Shown: in pieces, positions 43,256 to 51,545 of the stretch
Layout of the letters: every line of letters starts with the position of its first letter
How positions within the stretch are numbered: the stretch's first letter is position 1
Source: Micromonospora sp. NBRC 110009
GTDB taxonomy: Bacteria; Actinomycetota; Actinomycetes; Mycobacteriales; Micromonosporaceae
NCBI RefSeq assembly: GCF_030518795.1
Contig: NZ_CP130427.1
Location: forward strand, 5,022,001 to 5,086,000
Length of the DNA stretch: 64,000 bases
Direction: 5' to 3'
Notes under the pieces: model-generated
Seen by the model: only the letters and a program-made list of their open reading frames with translations
Databases searched by the model: none
What the model was told of the DNA's origin: nothing
Made by a program: the position numbers and the translations under genes

Positions 43256-43726
43256 ATGGCCCGGATCGAGCACTTCAACAACCCGAACGCCCCGAAGCCG
43301 AACAGCATCGTCGTAGCAGTGACCGTCTTCGTCCAGGACGAGCAGGGACGGGTACTGCTTATTCAGCGCACCGACAACGGCCTGTGGGCGCTGCCCGGCG
43401 GCGCACAAGACTTCGGCGAGCACATCGCAGAGACGGCCGTGAGGGAGACGCGCGAGGAGACCGGCATCGAGGTCCAGGTGACCGGGGTAGTCGGGATCTA
43501 TACGAACCCGAACCATGTCGTGGAGTACAGCGACGGCGAGGTGCGGCAGCAGTTCTCAATCTGCTTTCGCAGCCAATACGTCGGTGGAGCCCCGACGACA
43601 AGCAACGAGTCCTCGGCGGTCCGCTGGGTCGAATGGGAGGCACTCGATCGCCTATCGATCCACCCGTCCATGCGGCTCCGCATAGACCATGGCTTCGAGC
43701 GACGCAGCGAGCCTTACATCGGCTGA
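43256..43726 (+). CDS. Nudix hydrolase
   Basis: 156 residues. The Nudix box is complete: GGAQDFGEHIAETAVRETRE followed by ETGIE. It hydrolyses a nucleoside diphosphate linked to another moiety. It follows the HTH/PLD gene by 26 bp and is convergent with the HD gene, overlapping it by 13 bp. Nudix genes next to HTH regulators are common on AICEs and may act on a signalling nucleotide; that role is inferred. Confidence 0.92.
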   Translation: MARIEHFNNPNAPKPNSIVVAVTVFVQDEQGRVLLIQRTDNGLWALPGGAQDFGEHIAETAVRETREETGIEVQVTGVVGIYTNPNHVVEYSDGEVRQQFSICFRSQYVGGAPTTSNESSAVRWVEWEALDRLSIHPSMRLRIDHGFERRSEPYIG

Positions 43727-44265
43727 CTCGCCATTCGAGCCTCTGTCCGCTGTATAGCGTCCATTAGCATGGGCTCTGCTCTTCTCCAGAACCGAGTTAC
43801 CAGATGATTGGGCCCGTATCGATCTCGGATCTCGGTAAGCCTGTCCTCCGCCGTCATGTTCTGTCCATCGGGGCCAGTGGTCATGTCGGCAAACCACAAT
43901 GCATCGGATGTAGGTGAAGTCTCCGGCGAGAATTCGGCTGATAGTTCTTGGCTTAAGCCACGCTCTTCAGCCTCGTAGATTGCACATGAGTGGTAGGCAA
44001 CGAGATTCGCGACTCGCAGTGGGAAGTGCTCGCGAACAAGCCAGCGCGCCCCGTCGAGCGAATGGAATCCAGTGTCCACCAAGGCCGGCGCATACCCGAT
44101 GTCGTGGAGCCAAGCAGCGGTCACGAGAATCTCCGGGTCTTCACCAGTGACGTGGCTCAGTTCCCGTGCCTTCGACGCAACCGCCTGAACGTGCCGCCAG
44201 CGCCGGGGAAGGGCGTCCGCGAGATGCGCTTGAGCTACCAGCGCTGCCCTCTCCAAGTCATTCAC
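43714..44265 (-). CDS. HD-domain phosphohydrolase
   Basis: 183 residues. Metal ligands are seen in RHVQAVASKARE, AAWLHDIGYAP, YHSCAIYEAE and DALWFADMTTG, the HD pattern. It should cleave a phosphoester, perhaps a nucleotide. The ATG overlaps the stop of the NACHT gene (ATGA), so both are likely translated together. In this position it may act as effector or as an accessory to the NACHT protein. Confidence 0.85.
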   Translation of the reverse strand: MNDLERAALVAQAHLADALPRRWRHVQAVASKARELSHVTGEDPEILVTAAWLHDIGYAPALVDTGFHSLDGARWLVREHFPLRVANLVAYHSCAIYEAEERGLSQELSAEFSPETSPTSDALWFADMTTGPDGQNMTAEDRLTEIRDRYGPNHLVTRFWRRAEPMLMDAIQRTEARMASQPM

Positions 44266-47213
44266 CTACCCAATCTACGCCTTCCGCGGTGCCGCACGCT
44301 AGAGGCGGGCGAACGTGACGTTAGCCGGGGTGCAGGCACCTTTCGATCGGATACCTTGCCCGGCAACACCCAATGTCTGCTAAGCAGATCACTGTAGATC
44401 TGAGTGTAGCGGCCGAGTCCCTTGGAACTATAAATGGTGTAGCGTCCGAGAAGTTCTGTGGAGGGCAGCCAGTAGGTGGCCAGCGCGTAGATTCCCCCAG
44501 CTACAGCGGCGGCAGCGGTCGAGGCCGGCAGAATTCTGGTGAACGGTAACACGTACATGATCGTCAGTGGAAGGTAAAGTATCCCAATAACAAGAAAGAT
44601 TGGCAATCGTAACAGGTCGCCAATAACACCCGAGGAACGCGAACGCAACACACGCACATTTAGCCCAAGTCTTAGCGGCAAAAAGAACGCCGCCGCAGGG
44701 CCAACCGTCGCCGGAATAAGGTACGCCGACTTCGAAAATTTTCCGTAGAAGCTGTGGCGCTCGTAGGTACGTGTTGCTGCTGAAGTCACGAGCGAAACAA
44801 TCAAGGTGGTCGCGACATGGACCCCAAGGAGCGCCTCCGGCAGATCTGTAGGTGGCTCTTGCCCCCCAGTTGGCCGGCCATAATCGTACAGAACCCAAAG
44901 TGCCGCGAATCCGAAACAACAGAGGCTGCTGTAGGCGAACGCTCGAACTGCTCTGAACGGGCGAATCTTACGCCACCAACTCGTATGTTGTTCCAAGAAC
45001 CTCAAGGGTTGGCCTGGAGCGCTTAAGGCCTGTATGTAGAGGTTTGTCTTCGGTAGGCCATCGAAGGCTTTGAGCGTGTAGGCGCAACCGAGCAAGGTAA
45101 CGAGGTTGGAGGTCAGGGGCAGACCATTCCTCAGCGGATATGCAGCCCTGCGATGCGAGTCCGGCACCCATCGCAAATTGAGGCCAGGCTGCAACTGTAG
45201 CTCGTTGAAGCAAGCGCGACTCATCGCAAGGACTATGAGACGTTGTACAATTTCCCTAGCTATCTTGGTATGGCCAATGGTTGGTACGGAAAGTGAGTGC
45301 CAGAGCGGGGCAACTAGAGCCGGGTTATCGTCCGGAATTACCAGTGAAAGCTGAACAATCGTCTCAGGGAAGTCGATGGCTGATGTTTGGGCCATGCTTT
45401 GTATGAGTTTGGCTGCAATGGGCGACTCCCCGCCGAAGATCCCAGAGAATATTTGACGTTGAAATTCAGCATCCTTCAGCCGTGCAATCCTTTGTAGTTC
45501 AGTCCCCAGCACCTCAAACGCTGATTCTCTTGCAGCCTCCGTGCGCGAATGCGTGGCTTGAATTAAGGCGGACAGGAGTGGAAGAACCCTCTCCCTTGCC
45601 AGGTCACTAGCCGATAGTTCAACCTGCACACTCTTTACCAGCGCTGTAGCGACCTCCTCAGGGACCATGGCGGTAGCGAGGCAGGCGCATGCCAGCTCTG
45701 GGTTCAAAACGCCAAGCTTCGTCAGGAAGGGTCCGGATTGCGGGTTATCAGGACTGCAGAAGAAGATTGTTACCTGCCGCCATTCTGGATCATCTGCCTT
45801 CGTATATAGGAAGGACGAACCTTTTGAGGGGTCCAACGCAAGCCTGGATGCTACGAAGTATTCATGCAATGACCGGTGCGCGTAGGCGAAATGTCCTTCA
45901 TCTGAAGTGCTGGTTAGGATGCCTGACCGGTCGATAATCTCGTCAACAAAGTTTTCCGCTTGATCCCTGCGGAGCCGCGTTATTGTCGGCTGCCTCTTCA
46001 AGCAGTAATCGACGATGTCATTGTAGGAGAAATCTGCAAAAGATGCAGATCGAGTGTTTGTGAGGTGAATCGCGAAGTCCCGCAAAAAGCGCAGCTTGTC
46101 GTCTGTGGGGAATCTGTTCATGCGAAGCTGACCCTCGACGGGGAAGTCATGTCGGCGAAGGAGTTCCGTAAGCATCTCGCTATAGAGCTGTCCGACGGAG
46201 CGAGGAATCTCGTAGCCAGGCAGACTAATATAGAGGCCGACGGATATTGCGAGTAGGAGCGGGACGCGGTGCAGGTCAAGTGTTCCCGAGGCACGCACAT
46301 CCGCAAGGAAGGTATGAGGTGACCGGTTCTCGGGAAAGTCCCTTTGCCTCTTCTGCACGAATCGACTGATGCTGGGTTCGTCGAGCGGGGAAACCAGGAA
46401 GTGGCGATCGGAGAACCATGTCCAGTCTTCTCTGAACTGTAGATAGTTCTGTCGCCTGCAACTGATGACAATTCGTGCCATCGAGGTAGGAAGGCGGGAC
46501 GCTTCGGGCCTTGTCGCGAAGTCGTAAATGGCGGCCCTTACTCTTTCGTACGATGCTTTCGATATTTCGTCAAGCCCGTCGAGTAGGAGCACGATACGAC
46601 CCTGCAAGAGGAGCCGGCGCAGGAATTTTTCCGGGCGCTTCACGCCCGCCCGACTTCTAAGAAGATCTAGAATGTAGCTTTCGAACGTTCCGCCGGCCTC
46701 GATGTGCCCAGCAACATGGCGCAAGGCGACGAGGATGGGAAATTCATTCGTTCTCGCCAGCGCCTTCATGTCCCTGCTAGCTTCACGGTGGCGGCGACGG
46801 GATCGAAGTATCCCCGAACCGTAAGCCTTGAGTAGGGTGGACTTGCCGCTACCCGGATCGCCCACAAGGAAAACCCGCCTTGGGCCGAAAGGTGCTAATA
46901 CGGCAGTCGCATCCATGCGGACATCCGCTCCGGCGGCCATTGATTGCACGGATAGGGACACGTAGGTGTCGTCGAGGCTGAGTTCTTCAACTCGCTTTAG
47001 AACTATGTTTTTTAGCGTGCCATGCTCCCGCAAGAACCAGCGCCGATAGCGGGCGCGAACTCGGCCGGTCGTGAGGGAAGCATGCTCTCCAGCGGCCAGA
47101 AGGATCTCACGAACCCGACGAGACAGCAGGCCGAGTAAGGGCAGGAGGATGGCCAAGATAAGGCCTGCCTCGTCGGCGCTCATGCGCAGGTACTTCTGGA
47201 GTAGCTCCTCCAC
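44262..47213 (-). CDS. Membrane-associated NACHT-family NTPase
   Basis: 983 residues from a GTG after GGAGG. One N-terminal hydrophobic segment (about 15-30), then the NACHT domain: Walker A GDPGSGKST at 118-126, Walker B VLLLDGLDEIS. The middle (about 450-690) is helical and may sense a ligand. The C-terminal 200 residues have about five membrane segments, for example LLRLPIFLVIGILYLPLTIM. NACHT proteins in bacteria act in defence, sensing phage and killing or arresting the cell. The codon use and lower G+C differ from the surrounding element. It is overlapped by the HD gene. Confidence 0.85.
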   Translation of the reverse strand: MEELLQKYLRMSADEAGLILAILLPLLGLLSRRVREILLAAGEHASLTTGRVRARYRRWFLREHGTLKNIVLKRVEELSLDDTYVSLSVQSMAAGADVRMDATAVLAPFGPRRVFLVGDPGSGKSTLLKAYGSGILRSRRRHREASRDMKALARTNEFPILVALRHVAGHIEAGGTFESYILDLLRSRAGVKRPEKFLRRLLLQGRIVLLLDGLDEISKASYERVRAAIYDFATRPEASRLPTSMARIVISCRRQNYLQFREDWTWFSDRHFLVSPLDEPSISRFVQKRQRDFPENRSPHTFLADVRASGTLDLHRVPLLLAISVGLYISLPGYEIPRSVGQLYSEMLTELLRRHDFPVEGQLRMNRFPTDDKLRFLRDFAIHLTNTRSASFADFSYNDIVDYCLKRQPTITRLRRDQAENFVDEIIDRSGILTSTSDEGHFAYAHRSLHEYFVASRLALDPSKGSSFLYTKADDPEWRQVTIFFCSPDNPQSGPFLTKLGVLNPELACACLATAMVPEEVATALVKSVQVELSASDLARERVLPLLSALIQATHSRTEAARESAFEVLGTELQRIARLKDAEFQRQIFSGIFGGESPIAAKLIQSMAQTSAIDFPETIVQLSLVIPDDNPALVAPLWHSLSVPTIGHTKIAREIVQRLIVLAMSRACFNELQLQPGLNLRWVPDSHRRAAYPLRNGLPLTSNLVTLLGCAYTLKAFDGLPKTNLYIQALSAPGQPLRFLEQHTSWWRKIRPFRAVRAFAYSSLCCFGFAALWVLYDYGRPTGGQEPPTDLPEALLGVHVATTLIVSLVTSAATRTYERHSFYGKFSKSAYLIPATVGPAAAFFLPLRLGLNVRVLRSRSSGVIGDLLRLPIFLVIGILYLPLTIMYVLPFTRILPASTAAAAVAGGIYALATYWLPSTELLGRYTIYSSKGLGRYTQIYSDLLSRHWVLPGKVSDRKVPAPRLTSRSPASSVRHRGRRRLGR

Positions 47214-47437
47214 GGAACCTCCAAGATCGCTTGATTCACGCAGCTTGGCAGGGCAGCCCCGGCTAGGCAACCGTCCTAGGGGTGTCTTGTGAGGACTTTC
47301 TGTACGAAATCAAGGCGGCCCGCGTCGCGGGCCGCTCGCGCCGCCGAACCTGGGCCGGGCCGTTGGCCCGCCGCCGCGCCTCTGGCCTTCGGCCGCCAGC
47401 GCGTCGGTGTTAGCCCGCCGGCGGCGCGACGTACGAA

Positions 47438-47479
47438 GAAACCCCGGACCGCCATGGGTTCTGGCAGATCCGGGGCTTC
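47438..47479 (-). terminator. Hairpin downstream of CHAT gene
   Basis: Arms 47438-47448 and 47469-47479 pair over 11 positions with one mismatch. Lies 230 bp past the CHAT stop and may terminate that operon. Confidence 0.5.
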
Positions 47480-47540
47480 ATGTTGACGAGGGCAAAAGCA
47501 GTGCCTCCGGCGGGGTCCTCGGGCACTCCAGGATGGTGGC

Positions 47541-47682
47541 GCCATCCCGACGGCCTTCGTCCGGGGCGAAGCCGAGTGGATGTGGTCTGCCCGGTCAAGG
47601 TCGTTCAGCCGCTGGGTGCTCCACCTTGACCGGGCAGACCACACCCCCTCCACGTTGTGCGGACGAAGGCCGACGGGATGGC
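47541..47682. repeat. Nested long inverted repeat
   Basis: Inner arms 47581-47601 and 47623-47643 match perfectly over 21 bp; outer arms 47541-47563 and 47660-47682 match 22 of 23. Together they can fold into a 142-nt rod with a 16-17-base internal loop. It may be a MITE-like remnant, a structured 3' UTR or a small RNA. Confidence 0.85.
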
Positions 47683-47706
47683 TCGGGCGACACTGCTCAA
47701 GGCGCG

Positions 47707-48615
47707 TTAGGGCCTGGGCTTGACCAGGATGAGGCGGGCTGGATCGACACCGGAGGCGGCTCTCAAGGTGGGAAGGTCTGCACCGGAGATACCCCGGATC
47801 TCCAGATCCACCTTGGAGAGTGCCAAGGCGCTGGCGATGGACTGCCCCTCCGCTATTGCGGCGTAGAACCTAGCAGCGAACCTGATCGCCGCGGTGTCCT
47901 TGATTTTGTCACTCATGCCTACGGCGGCTGACGTTACCTCCGTCAGGGCTTCGAGCTGCGCCTCAGACTTGCATGCGTTCAGCACCACCAGGCGGGGAGG
48001 CTGGTCCACTGCCTGCAGGGCGCTAACGAAGGTCGCGGCGGTCATCGTCGTTCCGACCGCTAGCGCAGTGCCACCGTCGAAGCTCAACATCGATTCGTTG
48101 CCGTGGCCAGAGAAGTGGATAACGTGAGGACGGAACCGGGTCAATCCGTCCAGTAGATCAGGACCCGTTGCGGCAGGCATCGGCTCGATAGCGACCATAT
48201 CTCGATGGGTGGCTGCCCGTACTGCCTCCTTTACGTTTCGCACTTCCTTATCCACTCGTAAATCACCCAGAGGGGAGGATGTCAAGTAAAGGATGCGCAG
48301 GGGATCGGCCGCTTGGGAAGTGCTGGATGGCGTGAACTTCTGTGCCTTAATGATGTCGGCTTCGATGTGAGAGCCGGCGGAGAAGTGCCCGGGTGCCTGA
48401 TGGTGCGTAACATCCGTTACTCGGTGCAGCACCACCTTGTCGTTTGCAATCCTCTGCTCGATTAGGTCGCCTTCTTCGACGTCCGCGTCGATATCAAAGA
48501 ACGCTTTCCCCTTTTGGATGGATGCAAGTACCTCCGTGCGAGTTTGCCCATCCGAGGTGTCGCGAATGACCGTGACCATTGATCCTATTCGGCGGAGCAT
48601 GGATGAGAACGACAT
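47707..48615 (-). CDS. CHAT-domain peptidase with N-terminal beta domain
   Basis: 302 residues. The CHAT (caspase-like) domain is at about 105-300: ILYLTSSPLGDLRVDKEVRN opens it, HVIHFSGHGN gives the catalytic His near 171 and VVLNACKSEAQ the catalytic Cys at 215. Residues 1-95 are a beta-rich domain of unknown family (KGKAFFDIDADVEEGDLIEQ). CHAT proteases cleave partner proteins in type III CRISPR and other defence systems. A good GAGG site precedes the ATG. It is the third gene in a minus-strand set. Confidence 0.87.
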   Translation of the reverse strand: MSFSSMLRRIGSMVTVIRDTSDGQTRTEVLASIQKGKAFFDIDADVEEGDLIEQRIANDKVVLHRVTDVTHHQAPGHFSAGSHIEADIIKAQKFTPSSTSQAADPLRILYLTSSPLGDLRVDKEVRNVKEAVRAATHRDMVAIEPMPAATGPDLLDGLTRFRPHVIHFSGHGNESMLSFDGGTALAVGTTMTAATFVSALQAVDQPPRLVVLNACKSEAQLEALTEVTSAAVGMSDKIKDTAAIRFAARFYAAIAEGQSIASALALSKVDLEIRGISGADLPTLRAASGVDPARLILVKPRP

Positions 48616-48712
48616 AAATCCTCGCGCTTTTGGTTGTGGAGCCAGCGCTGCTGGCGAAAGGTCTGAGAGTAGTCGATCGGAAAAGCTTTAGCGATGGGCG
48701 GGTCTCTGGCCT

Positions 48713-48907
48713 TTATCGGCCGCAGCAGGCGCAGGTGCTGCCAAGTGGGCCAGTGTTTACACGGATAACTCGCTCCGCCTCCCTAATAGAGAATGAGCGG
48801 CTCTTGTCGCCACGCAGCACGTCGTTCATTTCTCTAATAAGATCGTCTTGTTGGGCCTGATTGAGGTTGAGAAAGCCTCGCAAGACCTGCGCCGTGGCCG
48901 CGTCCAT
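48713..48907 (-). CDS. Small protein with C-terminal CxCC tail
   Basis: 64 residues. FLNLNQAQQDDLIREMNDVL and SIREAERVIRV are helical, and the protein ends in GSTCACCGR. Similar small proteins with a terminal CPCCGR-like tail occur near defence genes, from memory. It starts 12 bp after the two-helix membrane gene, so they are one transcript. Function unknown. Confidence 0.7.
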   Translation of the reverse strand: MDAATAQVLRGFLNLNQAQQDDLIREMNDVLRGDKSRSFSIREAERVIRVNTGPLGSTCACCGR

Positions 48908-48919
48908 GCCGTCCTCCGC

Positions 48920-49537
48920 TTAGATACGCCGATTTTTGAAGTCACCACAAACGCCGCAGGCTGAAGGCTTCATTGAGGTTGGAATCTCCCCGCAGCCGAC
49001 GCATTTGCGGCCCCGGTCCCTAAGGGCGGACCGATGCCCTCGCCGCTTTTCCTGGTCAGTCACTCCGTGCGTGTAGTCTTGCGCCCGACGGGCAGTGTCT
49101 CTGGCCTTGAGTGCGACGTACCGATGCCTGAGCTCGTGCAGTTCTAGCGGCTCGTTTGCTAACTCTTCAAGCTCCTGAGCGATTTGGCTGTTGTCGATAA
49201 GTGACGCTGCCGAGTAACCGTATTCCTCCACCCAGGTTGCAACGACTGACCATAGTGAAATAACGAGCTGGACGAGTCCAATCAGCGCGCCGATGGCGAC
49301 CGCCAGATGCAGGAATCGAAACCCCGCGCCGTAAGCCAGGGCTAGCCCTCCCACGACTATCGGGACCGCAAGTGCTACAAAGGTGAGCAATTGCAAACGA
49401 CGCTTGAGGTTCTCCGCCCGGTAGCCAAAGATGGCCGCGGTCGCCGAGGCGTAGAATGCCCGGTCCCAGATCTCCGCCTTGATCGCATTGATGAGGTGGT
49501 CCTCCCGGGGTTCCTCATCAGCGCGAGACTCGCTCAT
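48920..49537 (-). CDS. Two-helix membrane protein with CxxCx(11)CxxC zinc ribbon
   Basis: 205 residues. Two adjacent membrane segments at about 48-72 (LLTFVALAVPIVVGGLALAY and FLHLAVAIGALIGLVQLVIS) flanked by helices resemble SLATT-type two-helix effectors. The C terminus has CVGC, eleven residues, then CGVC: a CxxCx(11)CxxC zinc ribbon, the signature of a family named for its mobile-element location. It opens the set with the 64-aa protein and the CHAT peptidase. Confidence 0.82.
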   Translation of the reverse strand: MSESRADEEPREDHLINAIKAEIWDRAFYASATAAIFGYRAENLKRRLQLLTFVALAVPIVVGGLALAYGAGFRFLHLAVAIGALIGLVQLVISLWSVVATWVEEYGYSAASLIDNSQIAQELEELANEPLELHELRHRYVALKARDTARRAQDYTHGVTDQEKRRGHRSALRDRGRKCVGCGEIPTSMKPSACGVCGDFKNRRI

Positions 49538-50090
49538 CGGTACTTCTCTCCGTCGACCAGCCGACAGGCTAGTGGGTGGCGACGCAACACCATACCCTGT
49601 CGGAGCTCATTCAGTAGCGTCGGACGAGCGCGGCGGCGTGTTGATGCTGAACATTCATGCCGATTCTGGGTAAATCCGGCGAGGTCGCGGCACCGAGGTG
49701 AAGTAGTAACAGCAGGGAAATACGGCGACCGACCACACCTAGCGGAACCACGGTGACTGCCATCGGACCGACGACCAGCGGCGCAAGCCGGACGCGACCG
49801 CATCGCCGATCTCTGGGGGATAAGGGTCGTCCTGATGACGAGGGAGCCCAAGATCATGCCGTCTGCAGGCCGTCTGAGGTGAACTAAGGGTGACCAACGA
49901 TGACGATCGACGGCAGAGGTCAGCGCAGGCCAGGGGCCGTTCGGTCTGATTGAAGCTGATACGCCGAGGGCCTTCCACATTGCAACGCCAGGTGATCGCC
50001 GCAGGTGCGGTGACCTGCGGCGGAGCATCGGTCGAGTACCGGCCGGTGTGAGCGGCTGCCGCGGCCGGCCCGGCCGGGCCCGGAGCGGCC
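49538..50090. other. Right end of AICE: promoter region and duplicated end block
   Basis: 553 bp without a gene. The left part must carry the promoter of the CHAT operon. 49852-50027 is the element's end block, repeated at 53071-53234. It includes a stretch at 49852-49877 similar to the 3' end of the integrase gene (33289-33314). A perfect 8-bp inverted repeat lies at 49999-50006 and 50013-50020. Confidence 0.6.
49983..50027. repeat. Right attachment repeat (attR)
   Basis: Direct repeat of 33221-33265 (39 of 45 positions). It holds a perfect inverted repeat, CCGCAGGT and ACCTGCGG, round 6 bases, which could be the recombinase core-binding site. Confidence 0.72.
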
Positions 50091-51272
50091 CTACCGGATG
50101 TTACCGGTGTGGCCGAGGGAGTAGCGGCCGGGCTGCGGCCATACGGTCAGGCCGTGCGGGCCCCGACCGACCGGTATCCGGGCCAGCAGCTTGCCGGTCT
50201 CCGTGCTCAGCACGTACACCTCGTTGTGGTAGCGCCCGGACAGCCAGAGCTGCTTGCCGTCCGCCGAGAGGCCGCCCATGTCCGGGCTGCCGCCGCCGGG
50301 GATCCGCCAGGTCGCCGTGGGTTTCAGGCCGGCCAGGTCCAGGACGGTCACACTGCCTTCGTCCCGGTTGGTGACGTAGGCGAGCTTCGCGTCGCGGCTG
50401 AAGTAGATGCCGTGGGCGCCCCGGCCGGTGCGGATGAATCCGGTCTGCCGGGTGGCCTGGCCGTCGAAGACGTACACCCCGTGGGCGTGCATGTCCGCGA
50501 CCAGGAAGTGCTGCCCGTCCGGGGTGAGTCGGGTGTCCTGGGGCATCCCGTCGGACGCCTCGGTGAGCCGGAAGTCGCGCAGCTTGCGCAGGCTGGCGGT
50601 GTCCAGGACCAGCATCCGGTTGGCGAACTCGCAACTGAACAGCATGGTCCTGCCGTCGGCGGTGTAGTCCATGTGGTTGATGCCGCCGCACTCGGGGAAC
50701 CGGACCGACCGCACCCGCTGCCAGGTGCCCACGTCGTAGAAGTCCAGCCGCTGGTACGCCTCGGCGACCACGATTGCCTGCTTGCCGTCCGGGGTGAAGT
50801 AGAGGTTGTAGACGTCCTCGAGCTTCCGGAACTGGCCCGGCTCGCCGGTGCGGGCGTCGATCGGGACCAGGCCACCGTTGGGGATCTGGCTGGACGCCAC
50901 GTAGAGCGTGCGCAGATCGTAGGAGGGCACCACGTGCTGCGGCTCGGGGCCGCCGGGGAATTTGTCCACCACCTTGTAGGTCGCCGGGTCGATCACCCAG
51001 ACGTCGTTGCTCTTGGTGTTCGGCACGTAGACCAGCGGGCGGTCGCCGCGCACCGGCGCGGCGAGTTGGTCGGGGCCGGCGGCGGCGTAGACGTTGCCGG
51101 CCGCCGGGTAGCTCGGCATGCCCGTCACCAGCGGCCCGAACGACCGGCCCGCCGAGGTGCCCGCGGGCGGGCTGGTCAGCGCCTCCCTGGTGGGTGCCCG
51201 GTCGGTGCAGGCCAGGAGCCCGGCCGACAGGAACAGGACCGGGACGGCGGTCAGCAAGCGGCTGCGGGACAT
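50091..51272 (-). CDS. YncE-like beta-propeller lipoprotein
   Basis: 393 residues. A lipoprotein signal (LFLSAGLLAC, Cys near residue 22) leads a seven-bladed propeller with repeated blades such as PLVYVPNTKSNDVWVIDPAT, KLAYVTNRDEGSVTVLDLAG and QLWLSGRYHNEVYVLSTETG. YncE-like proteins are periplasmic or surface proteins of unclear role. It lies just outside the AICE and its neighbours are a broken doxX and a DUF418 gene. Confidence 0.88.
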   Translation of the reverse strand: MSRSRLLTAVPVLFLSAGLLACTDRAPTREALTSPPAGTSAGRSFGPLVTGMPSYPAAGNVYAAAGPDQLAAPVRGDRPLVYVPNTKSNDVWVIDPATYKVVDKFPGGPEPQHVVPSYDLRTLYVASSQIPNGGLVPIDARTGEPGQFRKLEDVYNLYFTPDGKQAIVVAEAYQRLDFYDVGTWQRVRSVRFPECGGINHMDYTADGRTMLFSCEFANRMLVLDTASLRKLRDFRLTEASDGMPQDTRLTPDGQHFLVADMHAHGVYVFDGQATRQTGFIRTGRGAHGIYFSRDAKLAYVTNRDEGSVTVLDLAGLKPTATWRIPGGGSPDMGGLSADGKQLWLSGRYHNEVYVLSTETGKLLARIPVGRGPHGLTVWPQPGRYSLGHTGNIR

Positions 51273-51289
51273 TACCCCATAATAAGGGA

Positions 51290-51496
51290 CAAATGTCTGC
51301 CGGGACGGGGAGAGCCGCCGTCTCCAGTACAGCGGTGATGACGACTGCGGTGGTGCCTGAGACGGTGCCGAACGTCAGGGTCTCGGTGGCCTGCATGACA
51401 CTGCCTCGGCAGCGATGCGCCGGGGAGAACCAGCCCGAGGCTGATCCGCAGGGCGGCGATGCCGTGCCGTGCGAGCCACTGCGCGAACCCGGTCAC
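51290..51496 (-). pseudogene. Broken doxX-like gene
   Basis: A frame opens MTGFAQWLARHGIAALRISL, the start of a DoxX-type membrane protein, then shifts. A second frame continues with MQATETLTFGTVSGTTAVVI, which fits the next DoxX part. The rest, about half the usual 130-150 residues, is lost. An internal deletion and a frameshift are the simplest reading. It lies between the lipoprotein and DUF418 genes. Confidence 0.65.
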
Positions 51497-51545
51497 CGGG
51501 TGCTGGCCGTCGTCCGGCTTGACTCCGGTGGCTTTCCCGTAGGAC

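Larger units (their letters stand above)
47214..47706. other. Structured intergenic region between CHAT and NACHT genes
   Basis: 493 bp without a convincing gene. It contains the nested inverted repeat at 47541-47682, a hairpin at 47438-47479 and GC-rich palindromes near 47315-47335. G+C is higher than in the flanking cargo genes. Confidence 0.6.
33221..50027. mobile_element. Actinomycete integrative and conjugative element (AICE)
   Basis: A 16.8-kb element bounded by direct repeats at the metH 3' end. It has integrase and excisionase, a RepSA-type initiator, an FtsK/TraB-like DNA pump, DUF2637 and other membrane proteins, and Nudix, HTH and SCO3933-like genes common on AICEs. The genes with transfer and replication roles are GC-rich minus-strand and nearly overlapping; the right 6 kb of cargo is visibly lower in G+C. 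A GntR-type KorSA repressor, typical of pSAM2, was not found. Confidence 0.85.

Noticed and set aside
47276..47653. Minus-strand frame of 125 codons between the NACHT and CHAT genes
   Set aside because: It runs through inverted repeats and hairpins, has no family features and no ribosome site, so the region is treated as non-coding.
49534..50028. Minus-strand 164-codon frame at the right end of the AICE
   Set aside because: It covers the duplicated element-end block and attR; the aligned copy at 53.1 kb is interrupted, so it is not conserved as protein.
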